A DNA stretch of 64,000 nt from Inonotus obliquus (Eukaryota > Basidiomycota > Agaricomycetes > Hymenochaetales > Hymenochaetaceae), in the NCBI GenBank assembly GCA_032164295.1, contig JAJHTX010000003.1:2108001-2172000 (forward strand), written 5' to 3'. The notes beneath the pieces were generated by a model. It did no database searches and had not been told where the DNA came from. It worked only from the letters and a program-made list of their open reading frames with translations. This document shows positions 11,212 to 22,652 of the stretch, one piece after another (positions within the stretch are counted from its first letter, which is position 1; the number at the start of each line of letters is the position of its first letter). A program made the translations under genes and the position numbers.

Positions 11212-11370
11212 AACTCAATCAGTTTTTCGAATTATCCTACACAACGTATACCGTTGGAAAGCTGAGATCGAGTGCTTTCCAATACATATTTTCACTAGCA
11301 TGTGTCTGCAGTGGTTGCGGAGTTATTGGCGAAACAATGAAAACACGTCTATCATTGCATCAGTTTTTTG
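11171..11370. mobile_element. MITE-like 200-bp element with 18-bp terminal inverted repeats
   Basis: CAAAAAACTGATGCAATG (11171-11188) and its exact reverse complement (11353-11370) bound 200 bp that code for nothing. AGT stands directly outside both ends and may be a 3-bp target duplication. A perfect internal hairpin (TTGGAAAGC, 11-nt loop, GCTTTCCAA) lies at 11254-11282. The left terminal repeat overlaps the outer part of the larger inverted repeat, so the two structures share history. No transposase is present; calling it a MITE is an inference from shape. Confidence 0.45.
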
Positions 11371-11589
11371 AGTCACTGTACTTAGTCAGACGACCGACAG
11401 GGCCTGCCACAAATGGAAAAGCCACACAATCATTCTTTCCCTAGGATAGACTCATGGACTCTTCCGAGACTCGAATTAAGCTGAGCGCTCCAGTCTCGCA
11501 TAGATACCAGCCAAAGCCTTTTGGAGCCAGATGGAAGTGAAATAGTTTCAGTGGACGTTAGAAAGAATATGCTGCTGCGATGGGAAAAC

Positions 11590-12120
11590 TCCGTTTTATT
11601 CAGAGTGATCACAACACTGATCTTTCACGTTACAGTCAAATCAAATCATTAATTTTGGGATATCTCATATCCCAGTACCTGGGACTCAGATAGTCGCCTA
11701 TTTCGTATCATGTACTAAACACCTTACATGAGATGAGCGCGAAAGCCTTGCACACATACTCCATCCACATCGTCGCCTCGGGAAAGCAGAAGAGGAGGGT
11801 GATATTGCTTCTATTCCGGAAATCGAATGAGACGGAGTCTATGAAATTTTGAGAGTGGAGTTTATCTTGCCGCTTGAATGATTGGACTCAGGACGATGAC
11901 GACGACGACTGCAAGTATTCCTCTACTTCAAGTTGATGGAATCATAGCACGTTTGGGACAGGACTAGGTAAGCAATTACTATGAATTGTTAGCTTACTTA
12001 CAAGAGGTCGAGTCTATCAGCGCGCAAGGAAAGGTAAATAAACAACTTTGATATCACTGAGTCCGACTCGGAGTCGGTGACCTTTTCGTTCGGAAGCAAA
12101 ATACTTTTCATTCCCTCCCG
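11590..12120 (-). pseudogene. decayed and rearranged copy of the dioxygenase-like gene
   Basis: Several blocks match the intact gene at 9009-10294 in the same orientation: 11590-11640 resembles 8935-8990, 11725-11840 resembles 9475-9605, and 11966-12045 resembles 9744-9830, including the intron word AAGCAATTACTATG and the exon word GCGCAAGGAAAGGT. A last block, 12060-12120 (TTCGGAAGCAAAAT), resembles 8770-8825, which lies at the other end of the functional locus, so the order is shuffled. Frames are broken by indels and stops. It is best read as the relic of a tandem duplication. Confidence 0.7.
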
Positions 12121-12190
12121 GTTTGAAGCAGTTTTGGAGGCTAGCTGTACCATCTGCTTTCCCCGAGGCCGTTCGTAATCGGACCTTCTT

Positions 12191-12218
12191 CCTGAATCCT
12201 GAATCCTGAATCCTGAAG
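12191..12218. repeat. tandem heptamer CCTGAAT x4
   Basis: Three perfect copies of CCTGAAT are followed by CCTGAAG. This is the third heptamer array in the window and lies beside the decayed dioxygenase copy. Confidence 0.9.
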
Positions 12219-12968
12219 GATAAAACATTCTTCCGGATGTCACGGCACTAGTGTATAGATCCAAGGCCAAGGAAAGAAAGAAGAAGAATAGTACAATTGA
12301 AACTCCTATTTCGATGACTGGATAGACCTATCAGGATCTCCATTACAGACACCCCTGTTGCATTATCCACCCAGATCGAATCATTTCCGGCGGTATTCAA
12401 CGATGGACCGCACAAGAATGTCGTTTACATACACCGGTACCCAGTTGCACCATCATTTCAGGTTGCAACCTTTTTTCAACCCTGCCATTTGTGCCAAACT
12501 ATTGATCATGATTTTATTAATGATTCGCCCGCAACAGCCTCCATGAATGATACCCAATAACGTCGTTATGAAGTACTTGCCGAGAAATCAATGGGAACAT
12601 TCCGAAATTTGGTTCCGTTCCTATCTGAGATACGTGATTGTCTAGCTTTGTGGCGCGGAGTTGCGAAGCAGGTCACCGACGGATCACAAACACCAAGACG
12701 GGTTTCTCTATACGGTGATATGGGTGATGTCAGCTGTCTATCCTATCACAGCATCAGCCCAATTGCATCAAGGTCCGTCTGAGCGCCTGTTTAGACATCA
12801 CCATTTGACCCGCTGGTGTAGACGTACCTGAGCTTCGTAGAATGGAGCATTCAAGACGCCGTTTTACAAACTCCAATCGCCGACTGCCAGGCTCCTTTCA
12901 GCAGTTACCCAAGAAATCATTTCATTTCATCTCGGGCGCAGAAAAACCGTCCATCTTTCTCCTTAAGA
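12219..12968. other. intergenic stretch downstream of GH131
   Basis: I see no supported gene here. Open frames of about 60 codons have no splice context or family signal. The part next to 12968 is presumably the 3' untranslated region of the GH131 gene. Confidence 0.5.
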
Positions 12969-14152
12969 TTAGAAGAGTGTCACGCAGCCATCAGAGCTGT
13001 CTTCAATGAAAATACCTCCGTAAATCAATCCTTCATCGACCCCGCTTTCTTGGAATCCTTCGTGAACAACATCGATGCCGGAATTGCCAGTCGGTAGTTT
13101 GAGAATTCCGAAGTGCTGCTGACCCTGACCTGAATTATCGTTCGTCGTTAAGTTGGCGACCGTGAGCGGGCCAGAGCCTTTCGAGTAGAAGACAGTTATG
13201 TCACTATCAATGATAACGACAGATGATCAGAACACTTCGATCGCCTTGATTCTACTGGCTAAACTTACTTTGTTGACCAGTTGATAGTGACTGCAAAGTT
13301 ATGCCAAACATCATCATCGAATGGCGTCGAGAAAAGCAACTCTTGTGTAGTTTGTCTGCCTTCAAGGCGCAATGTCTTATGCTCGGATTCGACAAAAGTC
13401 TCACCAAACGGAGCTCCTGTTTTGAGCATGAACTGATTGGTGGAGAAGTCATTTGTTTCATGGAAAACAATCTGACAAGAGAACACAGTCTGCACGCATG
13501 GAAATAGTACTCTGGAAGAAATACGCATACTTGGTATTCGTGCGACAAGTTGAACGACCTTGTAGAACTGGACTGGAGTGACCAGTGAGCCGTCGTCGTA
13601 CCCTGCACAGTTACATCGGTACCATCGTTAATGGCTGGAATAAGCTCGGAACGTCGAAAGCCCAATTGAGGCTCGCTTCCTCCGGGGACGAAAATAGACT
13701 CATCACTGGAGACAAGCCATGCAAAGCGTGAGTAAATGAAGGTGAACAACGCTGGTCTAGTACCTTAGAGTCACTTCAAACGGCTGTGTGCCAACGACCG
13801 TATCAAACTATAATACATGTTAGTCCATTGAACCACATGACTTTCATGATGAGTTCGACTTCGGAACCTCACCAAGGAAGGAGTAACAGTCGGAAGCTTA
13901 ATGATATCCGCCCAAGTCTGGTCTGTAAAAAAATAGATGCTGGCTTGAATTTTGTACAGCCGAAATACTATGAGACGCACTCTCGCCATGCACAAAATCA
14001 GTAGAGTAAGGGCTCGAGTTGGTATCAAAGTCACCAGGTGCGAAGGAAGACGGGATTCGTCCATCAAACAAAATAGGACACCCCGTTTGTCGTCTGGACA
14101 AGGCTACAGAGTGCAGCGCCCAAGTAAGGACCAGGCATGACGGTAGGAGCAT
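12969..14152 (-). CDS. glycoside hydrolase family 131 (secreted beta-glucanase)
   Basis: The chosen start gives a signal peptide (MLLPSCLVLTWALHSVALS). The mature protein follows the GH131 pattern: CPILFDGRIP with FDTNSSPYS, QTWADIIKLPTVTPSLFDT, ESIFVPGGSEPQLGFRRSEL, FHETNDFSTNQFMLKTGAPF, LFSTPFDDDVWHNFAVTINW and, in the last exon, LIYGGIFIEDSSDGCVTLF before the stop. At least six exons join with consistent phases. Members of this family act outside the cell on beta-1,3/1,4/1,6-glucans and occur in wood- and litter-decaying basidiomycetes. No cellulose-binding module follows the catalytic domain. The family call is strong; substrate range cannot be read from sequence. Confidence 0.92.
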
Positions 14153-15541
14153 GCTGATATTCAGTGGGGGTTCAGCTCGTTCGTCGATGCCTTCGATTCT
14201 ATGTGTCGGAGTTTCAGGGGTTTCGAATGACGTGAGCATTGTCATTAATATTGTCCGGTGAAATATACGTCGGAATAATATTGGAATTTGAGACACGCCA
14301 GCCAATTTCCCATACAATTACGGACACGCGCAGAAGTCCGGCGGAAGGTGGTCCCACGCACACCTGAAGCGACTTTTATCCACAGTATCGCCGCATGAGT
14401 TGAGTGGAAGCTGATTTGCTAGCGATGAATTGAGGTACACCGACGCGGCGGGTCAGGCTTGCTGCGAAGCGTGACCATAGATAGGAAAGTATGAACTCAA
14501 GAAGTTGCGCACATAGGCATTAAGCAAGTTGGTTGAGGCAGGTCGGCAGACAGGTCGTATTATATTGAGTAACAACGATATATTCATCAGGTTACGACGA
14601 AATCCGACCATATGGGTCTAGTAGACTTCGCTGACGTGGAAAAACGGCCTAGGAGAGTGTCGTCCATAAACTGAACCCCAAGGCCACAACGCAAAGATCA
14701 GAGGGCTATCTGAAAGGACATGCATCGGCTCGATATTCCGGAACGTTAAAACGAGAGGAAGGTGGAAGCACATTTCCCGCCTAACGTAGTTATCATCCCG
14801 GGTGGCATCTCGCGAGACGAGGGAAGAAAAGGTACTAAACTTCAATGGCAAATTGAGTAGAAAGTATCTTCGTATCAATTTTTCCCTCATTACTACCGAG
14901 GCACCTTCTGCTCTCTCATTCGCATCCACGCACGACACGAGTCACCATTCTAGTCGCTTAGTACTTCATGTGAGATGTGAAACATTCCAACCGACAGAAC
15001 GGCAACTTATGTTGCGCGTGAAGCAGAACAAGACCCTATTCAGTCTTGTCTGCAATAAGTGCGACAAGATGAATGGACGCTCGCTTTTGAGGGAGGGAGC
15101 GGTGCTGGTGCATTACTTCGGTAGCAGTTTCCTGGGAAATTTCCGCTAAGACATTCCAAACGTGGAGTGTCTTTGTCGTTGGATAGTTGAGAACAAATGC
15201 TGGATGTGGTCGGAAACAAACGCTGGACACACGAACTAACTCAGTAACTGGAGACGAGTAGTAGTACCAAACAAAATGCAAATACGATCACGTGATACAA
15301 ACTTAAGATTTTTCTCTCCTGTTTTCGGACTGATCCACTTTCCATAGCTACCGTACCCTACGACGGCGTTCAGAAGTCGAGTCCATCCGTGTCTCTCGAA
15401 TATATACCTCCCTACTACCTCCCTACTCTCTTCAGAAGCTCACGTACTACGCCGATCGGTTTTTCTCCTCACTCGTCCAACAACTCGAGTGGCACTCGCA
15501 ACTGTTCCCACCCAGGAACCTCCCGTGCGCCTCTGGCCGTC
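14153..15541. other. divergent promoter region between GH131 and the membrane-protein gene
   Basis: The 1.4-kb stretch separates two divergent genes. A TATATA word at 15400-15406 lies about 140 nt upstream of the membrane-protein start. Open frames of about 100 codons at 14618-14938 (-) and 14802-15149 (+) overlap each other and show no family signal, so I do not call them. Confidence 0.5.
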
Positions 15542-17995
15542 ATGGCTTTCGAAAGCATCTTCTCAAAATTGCAGCAGGTCCAGCTGAAGCTCTCCGTTGC
15601 TCTGGGTATACTGGCTTCTGCAACTTCCGGGAGGCTTGACTTCGAGAAGACCTTACGACATACAATTCTTTCCATGGTCGTCATTCTTTCATATCTCCTT
15701 GCATGCTCAGGGAATACTCGTAACACTATTTACTTCCTCTCCGAGTGCTTCATCGTCCACACCATCGCGTTTGGTGGCTTGCATCTCCTTTGTCCTAATG
15801 ACAATATCTATGCCGTCCTAAGACCAAAAGGCGTAGACCCTGAGACGAAGCTGGTCCTGAGTTGCTCGATAACTTCTTTTGTCCCCGTCATCCACATTCT
15901 CGCCACTCTTGCTGTGCAGTATGCGCCATTGATCTTATCTGTATCAAAATGTATCAAGGAATACTTTCTTCAAGCAGGCACTCGATCTATGCTCCTGCTT
16001 CTCGTCCCATCGCCATTCCTGTTCGGGAGTCTCTGTGTTGTTGCTTTCTCTCGACTGGCTTGGGTCGCAGTAGGATCTTATCAACTCGTCTTGGGCCCAG
16101 CTGTATATGCCCTTCGTATATTCGTGATCGCAACTCGACCTGGTCTGATTTTATTATCCAATTTAATCCAAGCATGCAATTACTTTTTCAAGTTCGCCTA
16201 TACATACCTACCCGAAGTGCTTAATATCGTAGAGCCCACAATGACTACGGGCTTCAGAAGGTTCTCCAGGCCCATCTTGCTGCTCGTGGGGAGCGCTTCC
16301 CAGGTATTGGGACGACTTTTTTCTGGTCTTTTGTGTATGGGGACAAATTCGGCGAGGTTCTCGTCGGCTGCGCTCAGGATGGATTTCCAGTTGATTCGAT
16401 TCCTCGGGAACATCTTCCGAACTACCTTGTACGCTGATGGGAGGATAGAACTCGTGATACGCCGACGAATTATCGCATTAATCGAGACGTTCGTATCAAC
16501 TTTCAACTTTGCCAGAGATGCAGCAGAGGATATCGCCCTTCAGACACGGTCCTTGTCTCTTTTCATCTTCAGATACTGTACGCTGCCGTTCTCTTTCGCG
16601 GGTCCCTATCGCGTAATGGATAAAGGCTCATCTCTAACCCTTGACAACGTTGTTATCCCTGATACCCTACCTTCGAAGGCTCCACAATTTGCAAAAGTAT
16701 TCTTCGTGATTTTTGTGGGTATTCTTGGCGTAATCAGTATCTACACCACTGTTTTGAAAGTCTGTCGTACGACTGTTGGGCCCGAGGTGAGTTTTGATCA
16801 ACACACATTTTAACCCTCAAATGTCTTATGCATGTTATCGCAGGGATATGGTACAATGAGCCGACCTGAACCGAGCGTTCAGCAGAAAGACGCTCAACAT
16901 GATAGGAGGTCAGACTTCGATGATACAGACGACCACTGTAACCCGTACGGCTTCTCCACCGCTGTACCCCTCAGGGACCAACGTATACAGACATTGTCCA
17001 TTGCAGATGAGCTGGGACCGAGTGCGGATGGAAAGAATTCGACCAATCCGGCAGACTCTCGAGAGCTAGCTTGTGGAAGGCTTCGCTCTTCTTCGACTGA
17101 CTTCATGGTCTCCAAAGTGGCGCATTCCGATGAACAGAGACGAACCAAGCAGTACAGTGAGTTGGCGTCGCAATCACAGTCGGAAGCCAGTTCGAACTCT
17201 ACAAACGCAGAAAATATTCTGCAGTTGGGCGTACGAGTGCCTGATGAGCTTGGCCCCGAAGAAGAATATTTTATCGCTGCCCGATGCGCTGCTGCTGTTG
17301 CTCCGAGGTTCATTTCACGTAAAACTCGTCTCAAATACGCCGACGAGGGAGATCCATACGTCATGCAGATCAAAGAATACGAAGAGAAGGTCCAACGTAT
17401 CGAAGAGGGAGCAGGCCGAGCCAGCACGCTCATTGAATATAATGATGCCTCCAGACGAGGGACAACCAGCTCACGTCTGAGTCCATCCCACTTGTTCTAC
17501 CTTGCTCGCGGACTCGAGAGTGCACGCCTTGATTTAGCGCGTAGCGAGGCGGACATCCAGGAGGCAGCGCGCTCTTGGATTCGTGAAAGATCCCAGAACC
17601 TCTATAAACTACGGGCTGGAGAGGGTACACGACTCGCACTTGGTAAACTCTACGAGAACGACATCGATCTCATCGACTTCCTGGACCTCGAGCCCGAGTC
17701 CAAGAGCCCGGGCGACCCGCAAGCCCTGCTTTTGCCAATTTCATCTTTCAGGGATGAGATAGAAGTAGAGCTCCAAGCTATGGAGTTTGCTCAGAGACCC
17801 GTCTCGGAGACCGTTTCTTGTCCTGTTGTGGAGCTCGAACCTGCCATTCACCTCCTCGGAAAAGTATCATTGTCTTCATATTTTAATGGATACCGCGGAC
17901 ACCAGCCGGTGCGTTCCGCGGATCAAGAAGGAGCACAACTTGCGAGCGTGGCTATACGTCGTGAACTAATACGCAACGGCGTGAGATTCCTGTAG
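15542..17995 (+). CDS. orphan multi-pass membrane protein with long soluble C-terminus
   Basis: Two exons (15542-16786 and 16844-17995, one 57-nt intron) encode 798 residues. I chose MAFESIF as start because the frame upstream of it has no other ATG. The first 410 residues are hydrophobic: likely membrane segments near residues 41-56, 62-83, 104-134, two or three more between about 150 and 235, and a last one near 387-408. The second half is hydrophilic, rich in Ser, Glu and Arg, with a conserved-looking block (ELGPEEEYFIAARCAAAVAP) and helical, coiled-coil-like stretches. I do not recognise the family. The layout suggests an organelle or plasma-membrane protein with a large cytosolic tail. 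Confidence 0.8.
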
Positions 17996-18240
17996 GAGCG
18001 ACGTCACGGTCTTAGTCGGTTGAAAGTTAATATGGTGTTTGTACTATTTTTGGGACTTCTTCTCAATCTTTCCTCTTTGTTCGATGATGTTCAATGTTTC
18101 TCCCGGTGTAAAATATATAAATACAGACCAAGTAGTTCAGACAAATGTACGAATTACTATACGGTACAGATGCAACACTGCAACATGAATACAACTAAAG
18201 AATAACAAACCAAACATTCTTACACTACGCAGCCCCGTAA

Positions 18241-20931
18241 TTATTGCTTACCCTCGTATAACGCCGACCCCAACTCATGCACCTCGTCTAATATCCTATC
18301 CGCCTCAACGCACTCTTGAGGGTCCATAAACACGCGTAAAGGAATATGACTCGGCATTTGCAACCGCGCACGATAAACTCTCTCCTGTAACTTATACCGT
18401 TTTTTCTCAGCAGGCGGGAGAGCAGAAATTTCACTTTCGCTAAGACTTCCAGGGAACTGTAAGCCAATGCCAACGCTAGTGCCTGAACTGATTGAATGAC
18501 CCGATGACGCGGGTGAGGCAGGGCGAGAAGAGCTAGGTGAAGAGGTTCTCGTTGCGCTTGTGTCGATCGTAAGCCCAGAGTCGAAGAATGTCGAGGGTAG
18601 ACCAAGGTTACTTGGCGCAGGGACCGGAGCGGATGACGAGCGACCTCCAGAACCTGGTTTACGGTCGTGACGGTGATACGTTGGATATTGTGCTGGTGCG
18701 TAGGCAGGACCAGAGCCACTCGGTTTGTAGTAGTCGGACCCCGAAGGATTGTAATATGAAGACGAGTTTCTACTCGGGTCCATGACTTCACTATTTTGAA
18801 GCTGCGCATACGATTTCTGCGTCGGCGTTGCCTCGACATGCGAGTCTGGCAGCGTATTCGACCTTGCCCTCTGTACGACCTTCTCTGCCACCATAGATGC
18901 CATTGGTGTCGGTTCAGAAGCTTGCGAGTTTACACGAGAGGGAGGCGGAATCTTCTTTATCTCCTCGCCAGTGGGATCAGAAAGCGGTACTTCATCAGAC
19001 CCTCTTGCATCTCGTATAAACACAGCAAGAACCTGACTGTGTCTTTCTGCTGCTACAGACGCGTATAGTTCCAGATCTTGCTCCCCTGAGTCCCCAACGA
19101 GGATGAACCGAGAGCTACTGAACGCGTTCAGTATTTCGACTATTCCGGCGCGTTTGCGCACTGCCGGGGCGGAAAGAAGTCCGTTGAAGAGTGAACGACC
19201 AGCGTATGACTTCAGCTTGACGGAACCTTGAGTAGCTCTCAGTGAAACGAACTGGCAGAAGAACATTCGATCTCTTCTTACCTCTGGGTAGATTGGACAC
19301 TCGAATAAACTCGTTAACAACAGGTAGCAGCTCAAAGGGACTATTCGACTATGCATAGGCGTCAGAGCATGTCTATCTTGCAGGCAAGGAAATGGTACAC
19401 ACGACGTAATGAAACCTCACTCCTCTGGACCACATTCTCGTATACCACTCGCCCATCCCTTGAATAACAAGTTCTTCCAAATGCTTCACGAATACATTCT
19501 GGAACACAGTCCGTGCGCCACCGAGGATGTTCGAGAGCTTGATAGTGTCATCCACATCAGAGATTAATCGAACTTGAGTATGACTGAGGGTGACGGGGAG
19601 CACAGTGCGCGCAGTTGGTTCTTGTTGTAGCTCAGCATACGGGGCGACCGGATTCGGGGGTGGAAGAAGCTCGGCACAAAGAAAGAGTTCCGATTCATCT
19701 TCGATACCTCCAAACGCGAGCTGTAGAGCTCCGGGATGTTCGCATATCCTTTTCCACGGTATGCGCAAGTTGGTCTCAAAAGACCCGCGCGCATCTGTTT
19801 GCATATGATGCACATATATAGGATTCTGCGTTGGGTCATCATTGTCAGAGCTTTCTTCATCATCGGTAGGTGGGCTTGCGCGAGGACGACCAGCAAATAC
19901 AGACAACCGAAGCGTTCGATTTGGTAACGCGCGAGACCAAAACGGCTGAAGACGCGCATGCAAGTTCTCATGCAATCGCGTAAGTTCAGTCAACGAATAA
20001 GAAAATTGACCTTGTGCGGTAGCAAGTGACACCCCTGATGAAGATATTGGCGTCGTCGAAGGCGGGGTATCGTTCAAGCTGCTTGGCGCGGAGTCACGGT
20101 CGGATTCCGTCGACGACAAGAGACTCTCGGTCTCTACATCAAGCTCAGCCTTATGGAACTGTTTCTCGAGCGCGGCGATCTCGGACTCTTCTGTGATGTT
20201 GCTTGGCGTAGGAGGGAGCTTCACTGTCTTGAGAAGTTCCTCGGTAGACCGACTGAGTGTGCCTGCTGATGTCTCCGACGAGTACGGCGAGTTGTCGGTT
20301 ATCGCGGTGGGTAGTTTTGGAAGGGCAGCATATGCTATAGTAACCTGTGATTAGAAAGTTCGTAATTATGATATCGATAAAATCTACCTTTAGCAAGGCG
20401 CATAAATGCGCGCTGCGAACGAGTGGCGTACTCTGGAGGGACATAACTCGCCGCAAAGCCAGAAACGAACAGCTCAAGCGAGAATTCAGCCGCTACGGCC
20501 GTCCGAGTCCTCAAATATCAGCCCACAGTACAACGTTAGCCAGTACCGCACAAACCTTCTTTTCCTTCCGTATCCGGATCATGATACCGTCTCGCAGCCC
20601 AACCGGGGAAGAGTGAGACCCTCTCAACAGCCACATCATTCACATTCCTACCCCTCACTCGAATCTTATCCCCTGCCCACTCCCTCCATGTCATTTTACG
20701 ATCCTGTCCATCTGTAGATGCGCCGTCAAGAGAGCGTGTATCTTGAGCGCCGGGAACACGGCGATCAAAGAAAGCGCGCATGGCGTCTCGTTGGGTGGCA
20801 GGGACGAGATTCTTCAGAGACGAGAGTCTCGATGACGAGGCGCTGGCTACTGTCGACCTCCACATGCCGCTACTACTGCTGCTGCTGCTGCTGTAATCGC
20901 TATAAGTCCTTTCGTAGTTATCATTGGACAT
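18241..20931 (-). CDS. APP1: App1-type phosphatidate phosphatase
   Basis: The catalytic signature DVDDTIK (DxDxT class) lies near 19540-19560, preceded by VRLIS and followed by SNILGG, VFQNVF and FHYVSNSPFELLP. Further on come SVKLKSYAG and RFILVGDSGEQDLELY with AVFIRD, all typical of the App1 catalytic domain. The N-terminal domain (MTWREWAGDKIR, VSLFPGWAARRY, then across an intron EFSLELFVSGFAASYVPP) is also App1-like. The start MSNDNYERTYSD was chosen because a poly-Ser run and the conserved domain follow in frame. The C-terminus is long, disordered and Ser/Pro-rich. Yeast App1 dephosphorylates phosphatidate at cortical actin patches and links lipid turnover to endocytosis. All five introns I traced keep the frame. 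Confidence 0.9.
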
Positions 20932-21388
20932 GAGGGTTAAAGCAGAAGGGAGGTATTGTGTGATCTTGCCGTGGAGGAGCCGAATGAGTTGGCCGTTCGG
21001 CACGTTATGCGAATCAAGCTCGTCGATAGACTGGGTTATATACAAGGAAGGCCTATGCGGTGCTGCTGGTATTAGAGAGGAGATTAAGTACAAGAAGGGT
21101 GATTGTAGTGCATCTGGGTGCTAGTACTGTGGGCAGAGAGCTCTCTATTGGGTGGCGCGAGAACAGGTTGCGTGTTGCCGTTGCTCAAGACCAAGAGAAT
21201 TTACCTCCGTTGCAGATCAGCCAGCACCACAGCTCAACTTGGCACTCCTCCCTTATTCACAGTCAACCACACGCACTGCAGTGCCATTAATTTGGAATTG
21301 CCACGAATGCGGGGTACTATACAAGAATTGAAGATAGCACAGGAATACTGGGAGAAGCATGATCTACACAGCCAAGTGAACGCGTTTT
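20932..21388. other. App1 promoter / Sec72 3' region
   Basis: The stretch lies between two minus-strand genes. The open frame continuing upstream of the App1 start (MYLISSL...) is open by chance or encodes an alternative longer N-terminus. No separate gene is seen. Confidence 0.45.
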
Positions 21389-22281
21389 CTACTTCTTTCG
21401 TGATATCCGACTTTCAATCTCGTCAAGGAAGCTTTTCAACTCCTACAAAACCGGAACAGTCACACGTCAGCACTTGAGAACGGCGAACACGAATACAGAG
21501 ACAGCCTCACAGTGTTATTAGGTTCAAACGCAAGGCCCAACTTGATCGCATCTCGCGCATCCTCATATCTCCCCAGTTCGACAAGCGCCTTTGCCTTTCG
21601 GAAGTGCCCTTTACTCCACGGTCGTTTGATTTGGATAACCAATTCGGCGTCTACGAGTGCACTGATGTAGTCGCCCAGGGCACTGTACGCAGCGGCACGG
21701 TTGCTCAACACCATTGACAGCTCATCTTTCATTATCGAGTTGGGTTCCCAAGGTAGACGTGACGCGGCGACATTCACGGCCATCGTGTACATAGATACCG
21801 CCTCTTTCACTTTGTTCGCTTTAAATAGAGCCTACACACACAGCAAACGTGTCAATCTCTCAAGCATGCAGCAGAATAGTAATCTTAGAAACACGAAGAC
21901 ATAGTAACGCACATTCCCATCATCTTTCGTCTTCATAACAGCCTGCGTCCTCTGCTGTTGTACAATCTGAGGCGGTGGCGGGACTGTCAAATTCGGATTC
22001 TGAACAAAAATCCTCGCCAGCGCATTCGTACTCGTAAAATCCATTCCACACTCTTCACACTTCTCCAATCCATGAGGTGCACATTGCGCTTGCGCGTCAT
22101 TTGGAGGACCGAGTTTTAAGTTGACAGGTTTGAAATCCGCTTCGATGAGTGCTTGCATTTTTGGGTCGGGTGCAGGTGGTGGGACATAGGATTGTGCTGG
22201 TAGCTGTTGAGGACCGGATATGCCTGACGGACCTGGTGAATGAGAATGCGGTGGTGTACCGGGACCGTGCGTATGAGACAT
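21389..22281 (-). CDS. SEC72: Sec72-type subunit of the ER translocation complex (TPR protein)
   Basis: Three exons join cleanly. Exon 1 starts MSHTHGPGTPPHSHSPGP and holds APHGLEKCEECGMDFTS, a Cys-containing motif conserved in fungal Sec72. After an intron at about 21835-21914 come TPR helices (ALFKANKVKEAVSMYTMAV, SNRAAAYSALGDYISAL, KGHFRKAKALVELGRYEDA). The last exon encodes ELKSFLDEIESRISRKK and the stop. Sec72 belongs to the Sec62/63/71/72 complex, which accepts post-translationally translocated proteins; the TPRs bind cytosolic Hsp70. Length is normal for basidiomycete members. Confidence 0.92.
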
Positions 22282-22652
22282 GTTTCCACCGATTCGTGGG
22301 TTCCAGAGGCCTTGGGACAAGATAAGAAACAAGGATTTGTTAGAGGTCCAGTCCAAACCGTGCAGGGCGTGTCTGTGTATTCATGAGCGTCAATCATCTT
22401 GACACGTCGAAGAAACCACGTGACGGAAACGCGTCGTGTTTGCGACTGTTTTGCGATCGTGATCGTTTCAAGGCGAGTCAAAAACATAGTCTATAGGAAA
22501 GCACTACACAAAAAGGTACTGTACAGGAAAGGCGAAAAGCGAGTGAAAAAGGAAAAACAAAATATTCTCGTGCCTATGAAACGGAAATCATGCAAGTCAA
22601 TATCATCAATGGTAGTTCCAGTCAAGTGAAATCTGCATAGAAGGACGCTCAA
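22282..22652. other. Sec72 promoter / transcription-factor 3' region
   Basis: A 371-bp gap between two minus-strand genes. No gene is visible; it must hold the Sec72 promoter. Confidence 0.5.

Noticed and set aside
14618..15149. Overlapping 106- and 115-codon frames on opposite strands
   Set aside because: They shadow each other within a promoter region and match no family.
20536..21093. Separate gene starting MYLISSL upstream of App1
   Set aside because: The frame runs into the App1 N-terminal domain and splices into the rest; only an alternative start is at issue.
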